A program made the position numbers and the translations under genes. The notes beneath the pieces were generated by a model. That model made no database searches and was not told the DNA's origin. It saw only the letters and a program-made list of their open reading frames with translations. Of a stretch of DNA of 64,000 nucleotides, positions 29,735 to 39,869 are shown in pieces. Numbering within the stretch: the stretch's first letter is position 1; each line of letters starts with the position of its first letter. Location: NCBI GenBank assembly GCA_028753945.1, contig JAPNXP010000017.1, positions 2,170,001 to 2,234,000 on the forward strand, in the 5' to 3' direction. Source of the stretch: Hexactinellida sp. DTS-2022. Its lineage: Eukaryota > Porifera > Hexactinellida.

Positions 29735-30772
29735 ATGGGTCAAATCCAAACGCGAACAGACTTCGAATGGACACAAACCAACCACCCACATACTTACCGT
29801 ACAAAACAGATTCTACAAAAACACCCCGAAATAAAGACTCTTATGGGCCTATGTCCGACCATTATTTACTCCGTTTCAATTCTAGTTATAATCCAGATAT
29901 TCGCTGCTTACTTCGCGTCTCATCTTTCATATTTCTGGCTTGTTATTCTAGCTTATTGTTTCGGTGGAATTATAAACCATAGTTTAACTCTTGCTATACA
30001 CGATATTTCCCATAATGTAGTGTTCGGGAATTTGTACCCTTGGGCAAATCGACTTTTCGGAATTTGGGCGAATATTCCTGTTGCCGTTCCAATGTCGGTT
30101 TCTTTCAAAAAGTATCACGCAGAACATCACCGGTTTCAAGGAACAGATTATTTCGATTCCGATTTGCCCCTTGCTTTCGAAGCGAATCTATTTAATTCCA
30201 CGATTGGAAAAACTATTTGGATGTTCCTCCAACCGCTATTCTACATAATTAGACCCTTTTGGGTGCGGCCAAAGGGTCCGAATAAGTTCGAGATTCTAAA
30301 CATTGTTATACAGATCCTATTTGATTTAGGAATCATGTATTTATTCGGGTTTAAGGCCTTATTTTATTTGTTTATCGGGACTATGATGAGTACGGGATTA
30401 CATCCAATGACGGCCCATTTTATAGCAGAACATTATATGTTCGCTAAGGGGTACGAAACATATTCTTATTACGGATTTTGGAACTTTCTTTCGTTCAATG
30501 TTGGTTACCATATTGAGCATCATGACTTTCCGTATATCCCTGGTTCAAAACTTCCACTTGTAAGGGAAATGGCTCCCGAATTCTATGACCCTTTGCCCCA
30601 CCATTATTCCTGGTGGGAGGTCGTTTATGGGTGGATTTTCGAGAACCATATGGGTCCATTTACGAGGGTCAAAAGGCGACCGGATAAGAAAATACTTTCG
30701 ACTGAAATTAAGGAGAAATTGCCCCACATTCCAAAGACCCAGGAAATGAAATCGGTTGCTAAGGACGAGTGA
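29735..30772 (+). CDS. DEGS1: Sphingolipid delta4-desaturase
   Basis: 345 residues, single exon. Converts dihydroceramide to ceramide in the endoplasmic reticulum membrane. Starts MGQIQTRTDFEW: Gly2 fits the myristoylation site known for DEGS1. The three di-iron histidine boxes are present: H89-D-I-S-H93, H128-A-E-H-H132, and HIEHHDFP near residue 260. Hydrophobic membrane segments lie at about 42..62 and 67..85 and in the second half. The length and the FIAEHYMFAKGYETYSYYG stretch match the animal family closely. The family usually has introns; none here. Confidence 0.95.
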   Translation: MGQIQTRTDFEWTQTNHPHTYRTKQILQKHPEIKTLMGLCPTIIYSVSILVIIQIFAAYFASHLSYFWLVILAYCFGGIINHSLTLAIHDISHNVVFGNLYPWANRLFGIWANIPVAVPMSVSFKKYHAEHHRFQGTDYFDSDLPLAFEANLFNSTIGKTIWMFLQPLFYIIRPFWVRPKGPNKFEILNIVIQILFDLGIMYLFGFKALFYLFIGTMMSTGLHPMTAHFIAEHYMFAKGYETYSYYGFWNFLSFNVGYHIEHHDFPYIPGSKLPLVREMAPEFYDPLPHHYSWWEVVYGWIFENHMGPFTRVKRRPDKKILSTEIKEKLPHIPKTQEMKSVAKDE

Positions 30773-31209
30773 GGGTTGTCTTGGTGACAGGATTTGTTGA
30801 ATGGAATGTAGTTGTTTATTATTAGCGATTATTTATCCGTTAGTATTTGAATTTATTTATTAGATTAGTTGGTGTTCATAGTTAGTAACTTATTTATTTA
30901 TTTGATTCCGTATTTACACAAATGTCAAATTATTCACTATATATCGGCCGTCAAATTTAAATATAAAAACCCGTTAAAATTATTTTATGATAATTAATAA
31001 CAAAATATACTTTCTACTTTTTTAACTTTCCCGAAATTTCATTAGAAAAGTGTTGTGTGATATATAAGTAATTCAAAAAATATTATAATTGCCTGAAATT
31101 AAAAAAAAAATCAATTTTTCTGAGGTTTAGACCGTCGCATTATATTGTTGCCAATTTCTAACAAAAACTGCCACTGTTTAGATACATATTATAACACCTT
31201 TCTGTTAGT

Positions 31210-31480
31210 ATGGCATCTCGCTGGCGAGTTTGGGATATGGAATTTAAGGACGAATTACTGCCAAACGGTGAAACAGTTTTAAAGAAGGAAATATACCCAG
31301 AATTTCGGAGCACGGAACAATCGATTGACAATCCTATTATACCGAATTCCATCCTAGCAATTATAGCTACAAACTCTAAGAATAGAATTAATGAGGATGT
31401 TATTATAGTTTCAAATTCCGTTAATGGAACTGAGTACTCTTATACTAGGGATGGAGAGTTAAAGATACAAACACAAGTTA

Positions 31481-31511
<31 letters not shown>

Positions 31512-34500
31512 GTTTATAGTTACATAGTATTTGTTTATTTGTTTATTTGTTTACTTATTTACTTCTTTAGCTGTTTATTTGTTTACTTATTTACTTGTTT
31601 GAATGTTTATTTGTTATTTCTTATTTGTTTACTTATTTGAATGTTTGTTTCGTTGTTTTTTGTTATTTTTTTTGTTTATTTACTTGTTAGTTTACATGTT
31701 TATCTGTCTATGTATGTATCTATTTATGTATACATGTATGTAAACATATATACTTGTATATCTGTCTATATATGTCTCTATTTGTATCTACTTGTACTCC
31801 TTAGGATTCTACTATTATCCCTAGTGCATATAACCAGACTGTATCTTGCACTAGTTTAATCGGAGAAGAGTCCACAGCTAACCTAAGTCAGATCAGACAT
31901 TCGTCTTGTCCGAATCTTATTTTCCCACAGAACAGGAACTATAGTAAAGACACACATTCCATGGCAGGTGTTGGTTGCCACGGAAAGCCTCAATCAATAG
32001 GAAGAGCTCAGGTTTTGAAAGAAAGAGCAATTAAAGCGACCTCAAAAGGAATAGTGAGTAATATTAATATTAATATCATATTTTCACACCTATTTTAACC
32101 GACAGTAAGTATAAATATCTATATTTTAAACACCAAATTTTCGTCTATTAGCAATATTGCTCTATTAGCAAGTTATTTTCAGTCCCCAAGCGAGCATTTA
32201 ATGTTAATTCTGTTCCTCTAATAGCAAGTTCGCCTATTAGCAAGCAAATTTCATGCAAAATGCGACTTGCTATCACGAATACTATTGTTAGTTATATCTG
32301 ACAATAAAATAAAGTCAGGTTATTTTATTATGAACATTCAAGGGACCAATAATTGTGTTCATAATAGAGAGACTTTATATTAATCGAACTCAACTTAATA
32401 CAAGGGAATTAAATAAATAAATTCTATATTTTCAGTCTTTTTTTTACAAATAACTCATTATTGAATTTTTCCCCTTTGATAGTTCCCCAAATTCCATTTG
32501 GTTTTATACTGTATAGAATTACATAAGTATTAATTACAAATATATTTAATCTTGCATATATCCCCATAAGCTTTTTATACGCTATATATGTATTGCAGGT
32601 ATTAGTTATCTGTTATCTGTTATTATATGCAATGAGTGTGGATAATATTAACGATATTCTGTTTGTAAGAAAAGAGGATTCATTTCGGGGGTATAAGAAA
32701 TGTGTCGTTTCAGAGAATGCCACACAAAATTTGAGTTCTCTCTCCTGTGTGGAGTGTCAAGGGGTGTTGAGGGACCCTCTTATGGTACAGGGGAACAATC
32801 TGTGTACCCCTTGTACCGGAATTAAGGCGCCACTTTCAAACCCAGAATTAATAACAGCTGTTAATCAGTTGTTATGCAAATGCCCGCTAGAAACCCGAGG
32901 TTGTGATTGGTTGGGAGAACTCTCGGGTTTGTTTGGACATATCAAGGAATGTGGTTACCTAATAATTACGTGTCCCCTAGGGTGCGAATTAGCCCTGTCA
33001 ACAAATGAGGTGTTGGACCATATTGAGGACTCCTGTCCACTTAAGCCAGAAGAGTGCCCCTTTAATAGTGTCGGTTGCAAGGTGCGAAATTTGTGTCGCG
33101 GTAAAGTGGCAGAACACATGGAGAGTTCTTTGATTGAGCATCAGTCTTTGTTGCTAGGAGCAGTTTTAGGAATGCGAGAAACTAACTTGCGAAGCCGCGA
33201 ATTAATAGTTATACAAAGTAGAACGATCAAACAGCATGATGAAATGGTTAAACAGCATAATGAAACGATTAAACAGAATAAAGAGGCCATTATACAACAC
33301 GGAGAAATAATTAATGAAAATAAACAAACGATCGAACAACATAATTTTGCGATTAAACTGCAGGATGAAATTGTTAAACAGAATAAAGAAAAACTGTCGC
33401 AACAAGAACAAACAATTAATGAAAACAAACAAACGATTGAACAACACGCTAAGTCAATTGTTGAACAGAGAGAGACAATTCTTGTAAATAGAGATTCTAT
33501 TGTACGGTACGGACAAACAGTTATACGCCAAAACGAAAAGATCGAAAACCAGAATAAAACGATTGAAAACCAAGATAAAACGATTGAAAACCAGAATAAA
33601 AAGATTGAAAACCAGGATAAAACGATTGAAAACCAGAATAAAAAGATTGAAAACCAAGATAAAACGATTGAAAACCAGAATAAAACGATTGAAAACCAGA
33701 ATAAAAAGATTGAAAACCAGAATAAAACGATTAATTTGAATAAACAAACTATTAGAGAGAACGAAGATATAGTTGAAGAAGAACTTGAAAACCAAAATAA
33801 AACGATTGAGCAGCAAAATGAAAAGATTAAAAACCAGGATAAAACGATTGAACAACACAATCAAACGATTAATTTGAACAAACAAACGATTAGAGAGAAC
33901 GAAGATATAGTTGAAGAACAAATCAAAAACATTCAAGAATTATTGACTGCGTTTAGTATTTCGATTGGAGTAGTAAATAACAATGACACTAAAGAGATTC
34001 GAGAATTAACGAAAGAATTAAAATTTACAACAGGAATAACTTTCAACAAAATTCTCGACAACATGGAGTGGAAAGTGATTAATTTTTCTTCAATTTACTC
34101 CGGAATTAGTAATCCTTACTTTAGTCCAGTGTCTAAAGTTGGCAACATTAAATTGAGAGCTAGGATAATATTCGATCAAAATACAGACAATTTAAGCATT
34201 TCTGTTGAAAGAATAGCAGATGGCATTTTCACCGCTCCTAATGCATATATTCTTTATTGGAAATTAGTTATTTTCAATAGCAACAATCAAGACGATTTAT
34301 TGCTACAAGGGCAAAATGAAAATGCAATAGAACTTAATGTTGGGAACATTTTCAGTTTTGGAATCGTAAATCGAATTGAATTGATTACAAAGGGATTAAT
34401 TCAGGCAAATACTTTGCTAATGAAATTTTATTTTGCTTTTATTTAAAAAAGCAAAATAAAATTGTCGGTTGTTCCTATTTATCCTCCTATTTACATTATG

Positions 34501-34768
34501 ATAACATATATACTTGTAAATTGTATGTTGGTTTGTTTGTTTGTTTGTTGTTTTATTGAACTGATTGGTTAATGATTTGTCGTTTTTTTATTGGTTAATG
34601 TTTGTTTTATTGATTGATTTTTTGTTGTTTACATGTCTATTTACGATATTCTTTATTTGTTACTTTTGTTTGTTTGTTTATTTATTTGTTTTATTTATTT
34701 GTTTGTTTGTTTAGGATCAAAAACAGAAGGTGGTGGGTCGCGGGAGAGCTACATTTCGCAAGAAATAA
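31210..34768 (+). CDS. Uncharacterised three-exon gene hosting the TRAF-like gene in its intron
   Basis: Exons 31210..31476, 31805..32053 and 34715..34768, all phase 0, give about 189 residues. It starts MASRWRVWDMEFKDEL and ends KVVGRGRATFRKK-stop. Donors are ACACAA|GTTAGT and GGAATA|GTGAGT; acceptors are TACTCCTTAG|GATTC and TTTGTTTAG|GATCAA. CTGTTAG|T precedes the ATG. No family recognised; the basic C-terminus is the only notable feature. The 2.66-kb second intron contains the same-strand TRAF-like gene. Alternatively exon 2 joins the acceptor at 32598 (also phase 0) and the two form one longer protein; the last exon argues for a separate gene. Confidence 0.55.
32146..32285. mobile_element. 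Family D MITE (TATTAGCAATATTGCTC ... CTTGCTAT)
   Basis: Carries the family D phrases TTAGCAATATTGCTCTATTAG, CAGTCCCCAAGCGAGCATTT and TGCAAAATGCGACTTGCTAT. A short family with CAGTCAGGTTATTTTATTATG ends follows at about 32312..32400 (relative at 53447..53570). Both lie in the intron of the host gene. Confidence 0.65.
32632..34446 (+). CDS. TRAF-like zinc-finger protein with long heptad-repeat coiled coil
   Basis: 604 residues from the ATG at 32632. A partial RING (CVECQGVLRDPLMV ... CTPC) lacks the usual His/Cys ligands of the second half. Two TRAF-type zinc fingers follow (CPLETRGCDWLGEL, HIKECGY, CPLGCELAL, CPFNSVGCKVR, about 80..165). A coiled coil of about 260 residues comes next, largely perfect heptads of the type KTIENQN/D built from 21-bp DNA repeats (33541..33735). 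The last 150 residues are beta-rich and hydrophobic and could be a divergent MATH/TRAF-C domain. TRAF proteins link receptors, including TIR-signalling ones, to ubiquitin and kinase cascades. Intronless and nested in another gene's intron; AG|GTATTAG lies upstream at 32598. Confidence 0.75.
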   Translation: MSVDNINDILFVRKEDSFRGYKKCVVSENATQNLSSLSCVECQGVLRDPLMVQGNNLCTPCTGIKAPLSNPELITAVNQLLCKCPLETRGCDWLGELSGLFGHIKECGYLIITCPLGCELALSTNEVLDHIEDSCPLKPEECPFNSVGCKVRNLCRGKVAEHMESSLIEHQSLLLGAVLGMRETNLRSRELIVIQSRTIKQHDEMVKQHNETIKQNKEAIIQHGEIINENKQTIEQHNFAIKLQDEIVKQNKEKLSQQEQTINENKQTIEQHAKSIVEQRETILVNRDSIVRYGQTVIRQNEKIENQNKTIENQDKTIENQNKKIENQDKTIENQNKKIENQDKTIENQNKTIENQNKKIENQNKTINLNKQTIRENEDIVEEELENQNKTIEQQNEKIKNQDKTIEQHNQTINLNKQTIRENEDIVEEQIKNIQELLTAFSISIGVVNNNDTKEIRELTKELKFTTGITFNKILDNMEWKVINFSSIYSGISNPYFSPVSKVGNIKLRARIIFDQNTDNLSISVERIADGIFTAPNAYILYWKLVIFNSNNQDDLLLQGQNENAIELNVGNIFSFGIVNRIELITKGLIQANTLLMKFYFAFI

Positions 34769-35009
34769 TATTTTTGTATAAACTCAGTTAAAATCGATTA
34801 AACTTTAATAATGGTTTGCTTCCAATCTTATTTGGTTGGAAGCGAAATGGAAATAACAATTTGTTAATTATAATTTATTAAATGGAAGCTAAAACAACTT
34901 TTAATCCAGTTTATTTGTTTACAATCGAAAATGTGTATTTTGTATTTGTATAATTGTCTTTAAGAACTGTTTTGTGTCCCAAAATTACTCTAAAATGTGT
35001 CCTCTTATA

Positions 35010-35168
35010 CAGTAGATGTCGGATATAAGAACATATCGGATATAAGCACACTGTGTTGGAAAACGTTTGCCATCTACCCTGTATAATTTATGTCGGTTAT
35101 AAGAACATGCCGGTTATAAGCACATTAAGTGCAGTTCCCGACGATGTGCTTATAACCGGCATCCACTG
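35010..35168. mobile_element. Family B MITE, complete with TA flanks
   Basis: CAGTAGATGTCGGATATAAG to CTTATAACCGGCATCCACTG, TA on both sides, 159 bp. Lies downstream of the TRAF-like and host genes in the 34769..35827 intergenic stretch, which otherwise shows no gene. Confidence 0.8.
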
Positions 35169-35827
35169 TAATTCCATTTCTGCATTAAGTTATTGGGAAA
35201 CCAATTTAGAAGTTTAACAATTAAAGATTGGATTATGAGTTCGAAATTCTTTTGTTATTCTTTTCATTAATTTAATTGTTTAACAGCGCCAAATATACAC
35301 AAATTATTTGACTTTTAATTTGAATGGAAATTAGAATATCTTTCATAAGTGTAAAACCAAAACAATAATTGTTAACTAATCGTTTAATTATTTCTACTTT
35401 TAAAGTTAGTTCCATATTGTAGGGTCCATTTATTATTTCAGAGGGGTGTAAGGTACCTATTATTAACCCCTTAATATTACGAACTAAACTACAGTCTGTT
35501 CTCTCTAATAGTCCACTTATTTAATTGTCCAAATCAACTATTTATTTATCTCTAAATTTTTCTGAATTTCTATTTTAAATCAAAACTAAGATTTGGAACT
35601 AAACTAAGAATTAATGTATAAATTTTGAATTCCTATATTTAACACACTTGTTTCTATAATTAGAATCCCGTTTAATTCCTGCATATTTAATGTCTTAACA
35701 ATACGCATAGTAATACATGACCAATCATATCACGGCTTACAAATTGTTGCCATTTAAGTATAAAACTACATAAATAGTCATATGAATATAATTATAAATA
35801 AATATATTTGTATCGTAAGTGACTGGG

Positions 35828-36922
35828 TTACTGTAACTCGTGTAAATAGGTGTCATGCGGCCAGTTGAAAGCTGAGGGAGACAAAATATCGTTTTTTAAA
35901 ACCGGTGAACTTCCCTCTTCAGAAGTAAAACTGTTGTGTTTTGCCTGTGCAATTGTACTAGCGTCGAATGTGAATATATGCCTTTGTTCTTTAGCTGATT
36001 TCGGATATCCATGGTTATGTATGTACTGTGCATACGAAGGGTCATACGGTAAGTATGGGAAATAAGGCTGAGGGAAATTCTGTTGATACAAATGCATAGA
36101 TTCTAAATCCTGTGTTTGTTTGTTATAAAACCTTCCATCTAAACTTGGGTATGTAATATCTTCAATTTGTGTTGTTTGTCCGATAGGGGACAAATCTGTT
36201 TGACCACTGTATATTCTCTGGTAATATTCCGCTAATTGTTGTTGGTAGGGCGCGTGTGTCTCATTAATATACACCCCCATTTCGTCCATTTCCTCGTTTT
36301 CATCCGACGTAGAGTAAGGTCGCTTTATGGGGCGTCTCCTCCGCCTTTTATAGTTGCCCTCTTCGAAAATAACTTCGTTATTCGTGTCCAGACTCCAGTA
36401 ATGGGATTTCCCAGATTTCCCACCTTTTGCGGGAAGTTTTATGAAGCATTCATGTAGCGACAGGTTGTGTCGAATGGAATTTTTCCACCCCTGGTTTTCT
36501 CTGAGATTGTAATACTCAAAGTTATCCATTATGTATTCGTATATTCCGTTTAGTGTCATTTGTTTTTCTTCGCAGCTTTCGATTGCCATTGTTATGAGTG
36601 CCACATAACTGTAGGGAGGTTTTATGGCAGAACTCAGTTTTGGGATGCAAGGATTGTCCGAAAAATCTGAGACTTTAATTAAACGCGCCGGAATAGTTGG
36701 AATTGGAAGCTTTGGAATATTTTTAATGTTTTTTTGGAATTCGAGAGTTAATTGTATCGCTTGTCTTATTTCGATTTCTAATTGCAACAATTCTGTTTGT
36801 GTTGTTGGAACTATTTTGTTTGGTGGCGCAATTGAAATTGGTTCGTCCGACTTTTTGTTTTCAGATTTCTGTTTTTCTTCATTTTCGAATTCAAATTCTG
36901 ACATAGAAATCGGAGAAGACAT
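35828..36922 (-). CDS. Forkhead (FOX) transcription factor, FoxF/FoxL1-like
   Basis: 364 residues, single exon. The winged-helix domain spans about 101..196. It begins [16 protein letters not shown] and contains the recognition helix [20 protein letters not shown], then GKSHYWSLD and [13 protein letters not shown], which doubles as a basic nuclear signal. The HYW...F-EEG-x-x-RRR spacing is closest to FoxF and FoxL1 as I recall them; the subfamily is not certain. The N-terminus is acidic and the C-terminus is rich in Tyr, Pro and Gln. Nuclear DNA-binding regulator. No acceptor-like AG near the ATG, unlike its neighbours. Confidence 0.9.
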   Translation of the reverse strand: MSSPISMSEFEFENEEKQKSENKKSDEPISIAPPNKIVPTTQTELLQLEIEIRQAIQLTLEFQKNIKNIPKLPIPTIPARLIKVSDFSDNPCIPKLSSAIKPPYSYVALITMAIESCEEKQMTLNGIYEYIMDNFEYYNLRENQGWKNSIRHNLSLHECFIKLPAKGGKSGKSHYWSLDTNNEVIFEEGNYKRRRRRPIKRPYSTSDENEEMDEMGVYINETHAPYQQQLAEYYQRIYSGQTDLSPIGQTTQIEDITYPSLDGRFYNKQTQDLESMHLYQQNFPQPYFPYLPYDPSYAQYIHNHGYPKSAKEQRHIFTFDASTIAQAKHNSFTSEEGSSPVLKNDILSPSAFNWPHDTYLHELQ

Positions 36923-37137
36923 TTTAATTCATTTTTGTATTTATGACACTATTTATAGTTACTCGTAAGAGATAATGAATGGGTCATATCAATTGTTATA
37001 GTATTTGTATGGAATCCTAATTAGTGGTTTGATTTCAATTAATTAACTCTGTTTATAGTTCCAGTTTATAGTTCCAGAATGGTTTCATAAGGCGAGCTCT
37101 CTGACTATCCCAATTTACCGTCTCTAACAAACATTTC

Positions 37138-37245
37138 TGTTATTGTGCCACTATATCTACAACAACAACAACAACAACAACGATCAATGTTTTTTGAACT
37201 TTTTTCTACACGATTATATATAAACAACAACAACAACAACAATTA
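37138..37245. repeat. Two (CAA)n microsatellites in the FOX/DR1 intergenic region
   Basis: (CAA)7-type tracts at about 37158..37181 and 37224..37241. The 36923..37544 region holds the divergent upstream sequences of FOX and DR1 plus a 'acatacatacatac' run; no gene seen. Confidence 0.6.
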
Positions 37246-37544
37246 GCATTTATTCAACATTTAATTCCAACTTTAAAATGCTATAATACTGTATATTTAC
37301 AACAAGTCAACAACACATTTATAACAGCTTATTAATTTTAATTAAAACCCTACATTAGCTCACTATAGAATGGCCTCATTTTACATACATACATACATGC
37401 TATTGTGTATACTGTATAAATGTTGCAGTGTAAGTGTGAATACACTAATTTCGCACTTACACTGCAACTGAACATACATATTAATAACACCAACAAGTTA
37501 TTACCCTATATTAGTTAGCTATCACTATAGAATATTAGCTATTA

Positions 37545-37735
37545 GCACTAAGAATGGCAACGTTTGACTTTGACATGGTAGTATACTGTATATATCCTAA
37601 TTAACTATTAGCTCTTGTTATAAGAATGGCAACATATGACTTTGACATGGTAGTATACTGTATATATCCTAATTAGCTATTAGCTATTAGCACTAAGAAT
37701 GGCAACATATGACTTTGACATGGTAGAACGCGGCT
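37545..37735 (+). repeat. Tandem triplication of the DR1 start region
   Basis: A 72-73-bp unit containing TTAGCACTAAGAATGGCAAC and GACTTTGACATGGTAG is present three times, with ATGs at 37554, 37626 and 37699. The first two copies open frames that start like DR1 and then stop after VVYCIYPN. The third leads into the real gene. Confidence 0.9.
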
Positions 37736-38358
37736 TGGAGGATGAGCCAGGTTTGCCGCGTCTGACGGTTAACAATATGATTAAGGAACTTCTGCCTGAT
37801 ACTAAGGTAGCTAAGGATTCCAAAGACTTAATTATAAACTGTTGTTCTGAGTTTATACATGTCGTGTCGACAGAGGCAAATGAGTTAGCTGAAAAGTCTA
37901 AAAAAGCGCACACCTTAATTACACCGGACCATATAATACAGTCCCTTACAAACCTTGGTTTTAACGAATATACGACAGAAGTTGTTCAAGCTTATACCGA
38001 ATTCAAAAGCACCTATAAAAAGAAAAAAAGCCAACCAAAAGCAGATACAACCGGTAAAACACAAGAACAATTAGAAAAGGAACAAAAAGAAATGTTTGAA
38101 AAAGCTAAATTCGAGCATTTACAGCAAGAACAACAAGAGTATATTATAGCGATACAACAGGCACAACAAATGGGTACGATCCCCTTAGGGGGGTACGTTG
38201 GCATGCCCCCTTGCATGGCCTACCCAGAAGCGACACAATTTAACCCCTATGGACCAGGTAAACCCCCAAGTTTGAGTTTGCCCCCCTCTGATTTATCGAA
38301 TAGCAGCGACGGTTCGGATACTCTGTCCAGTGATAGCGAAGATATTATAGCCGACTGA
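37699..38358 (+). CDS. DR1: Negative cofactor 2 beta (DR1)
   Basis: 219 residues, single exon. A histone-fold protein that pairs with DRAP1 to bind TBP on promoters and block TFIIA/TFIIB recruitment. The histone fold (about 15..95) reads LPRLTVNNMIKELLP, CCSEFIHVVSTEANEL and TPDHIIQSLTNLGF, all in family positions. A Gln/Lys-rich helix follows (EQQEYIIAIQQAQQ), as in vertebrate DR1. The C-terminal Pro and Ser/Asp-rich tail is longer than in vertebrates (176 residues there). The start is taken from the third copy of a triplicated start region; CACTAAG|A precedes the ATG. Confidence 0.94.
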   Translation: MATYDFDMVERGLEDEPGLPRLTVNNMIKELLPDTKVAKDSKDLIINCCSEFIHVVSTEANELAEKSKKAHTLITPDHIIQSLTNLGFNEYTTEVVQAYTEFKSTYKKKKSQPKADTTGKTQEQLEKEQKEMFEKAKFEHLQQEQQEYIIAIQQAQQMGTIPLGGYVGMPPCMAYPEATQFNPYGPGKPPSLSLPPSDLSNSSDGSDTLSSDSEDIIAD

Positions 38359-38625
38359 ATATTATATGTTTATTGGCAAATATTTGTTGTTGTTGTTGTT
38401 GTTGTGAGTTCAATTTGACACCTCTACTTGATTGAGATAATTTCTTATTTAATAACAAACTTATTATCTTGTTTATTTACTTGACAAAAATAATTGGTAT
38501 TACTTTTAGATTCCAATTTATGGTCTTGTCAATAATTTATTAGCCACACCTATTAAATGTGTATAAATATTCATTATTTATTGTTGTTTACATTATTGTT
38601 TACAAACTTTTTTAATAAGATAAGC

Positions 38626-39516
38626 ATGTCTATTTCTTCTGACGAATTAAATTCGCGGGAAATACGAATAGGTGTTGAATTCCAGGCCTCTCTCCCTGAC
38701 TACCAAACTCAATATTCCAGAAAATCCACTTCGACACTTTTATGGGCACCTCCGTTAAACCACATTCCTGAAATCACCATGGTAACTCAGGAATTCTATG
38801 AGCTAGGCTTTTCGAGACAAGAAGTGTTGGAATCTATTTATAGCCACAATTATGATCTGATAGGTGTTAAACGGGATTTGCGAGAGTTAGAAAATAACAA
38901 ACAAAATTGGACACAAAATGACAAGAATAATTTCGAATTAGGTTTAGAAGAATTTGGAAAGAATTTTGATTTAATTCAATCGAATTATTTGTCGCATAAA
39001 TCTATTCCTGATTTAATTGGGTTTTATTACAAATGCAAAATAAATCGTCCAATTTCGAAAGTGGATTTGAAACTAAAATGTTATTTAGAAAACCAAGAGA
39101 ATACTGTCACTAATCCGGACATAGCAACCACTAAGGCACTTAGTAATGTGGCCTGGAGTGGCTCGGTTAGTGACAACATAAGTGTAACCGTCGACGAAAT
39201 AAAACAAGTCATGTCTGACACAACAAATTCAGAAATGACACTACTTAATCAACAATCCGAACTGAATTTAATGCAAATACAAACAAACTCATATTCAATA
39301 AACAAACTCAAATTCACACTTGGAAACAACGAAATAGAAAAATTGAGACCAAAATCTTTCTACACAACAAAAGATCTAATTTCTAAAAAATTTAATCTCA
39401 CAAAAAAGCGTTTAGAATATTTGACACCGGAAGTGGTCACAAACGGGAGAGAAAGTCCCAAACGATTCAAGTATGGAAGTGAAAATGATAATATTACCGA
39501 ACTAGAATACTTATAA
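38626..39516 (+). CDS. CoREST/RCOR-like ELM2-SANT corepressor
   Basis: 296 residues from the ATG at 38626; an in-frame ATG at 38557 is possible. The later start is preferred because AATAAG lies 6 bases before it. The ELM2 domain begins REIRIGVEFQASLPDY (compare RVGxxYQAxxPD in CoREST) and includes LLWAPPLNHIPE. The SANT domain (about 100..150) has WTQNDKNNFELGLEEFGKNF, then IGFYYKCK. ELM2-SANT pairs recruit HDAC1/2, and in CoREST also LSD1. MIER is the alternative family; the spacing fits CoREST better. The C-terminal half is Ser/Asn-rich and unrecognised, without a visible second SANT, so shorter than vertebrate CoREST. Confidence 0.8.
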   Translation: MSISSDELNSREIRIGVEFQASLPDYQTQYSRKSTSTLLWAPPLNHIPEITMVTQEFYELGFSRQEVLESIYSHNYDLIGVKRDLRELENNKQNWTQNDKNNFELGLEEFGKNFDLIQSNYLSHKSIPDLIGFYYKCKINRPISKVDLKLKCYLENQENTVTNPDIATTKALSNVAWSGSVSDNISVTVDEIKQVMSDTTNSEMTLLNQQSELNLMQIQTNSYSINKLKFTLGNNEIEKLRPKSFYTTKDLISKKFNLTKKRLEYLTPEVVTNGRESPKRFKYGSENDNITELEYL

Positions 39517-39626
39517 TAATGTAGTAAATAATTTGTGTATATTATTGTTGTTTGTTTGTTGTTTACTTAATTAACAGGTGTAAACAACTGTCCAACCTTT
39601 TGTTGTTCACAAAGTTTCGGTTAATA

Positions 39627-39786
39627 CAGTGGTGTTCGCCTGATAGCAATATTGCTCTATTAGGAGTTATTTCAGTCCCCAAGCGAGCATTTAATGTTAA
39701 TTCTGTTCCTCTAATAGCAAGTTAGCCCATTAGCAAGCAAATTTCGTGCAAAATGCGATTTGCTATTTATTACACGAACACTACTG
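39627..39786. mobile_element. Family D MITE, complete
   Basis: CAGTGGTGTTCGCCTGATAG to GAACACTACTG, TA-flanked, 160 bp, with TGCAAAATGCGATTTGC near the right end. Immediately upstream of ERI1. Confidence 0.8.
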
Positions 39787-39869
39787 TATTTACAAAGTTC
39801 TGGTTAATAGGAACTGAATGTTTACTAATATGTTTACTAATATGTTTACTAATTTGTTTACTTATTAGA

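Noticed and set aside
33141-33936. Minus-strand frames rich in Phe/Ile/Leu and a plus-strand KIKRLKTR repeat frame over the TRAF-like coil
   Set aside because: All are other-frame readings of the 21-bp heptad repeats.
39753-39869. N-terminal extension of ERI1 with LLICLLICLLIC
   Set aside because: Pyrimidine-rich tandem repeat ending in TATTAG just before the ATG at 39870; ERI1 similarity starts after it.
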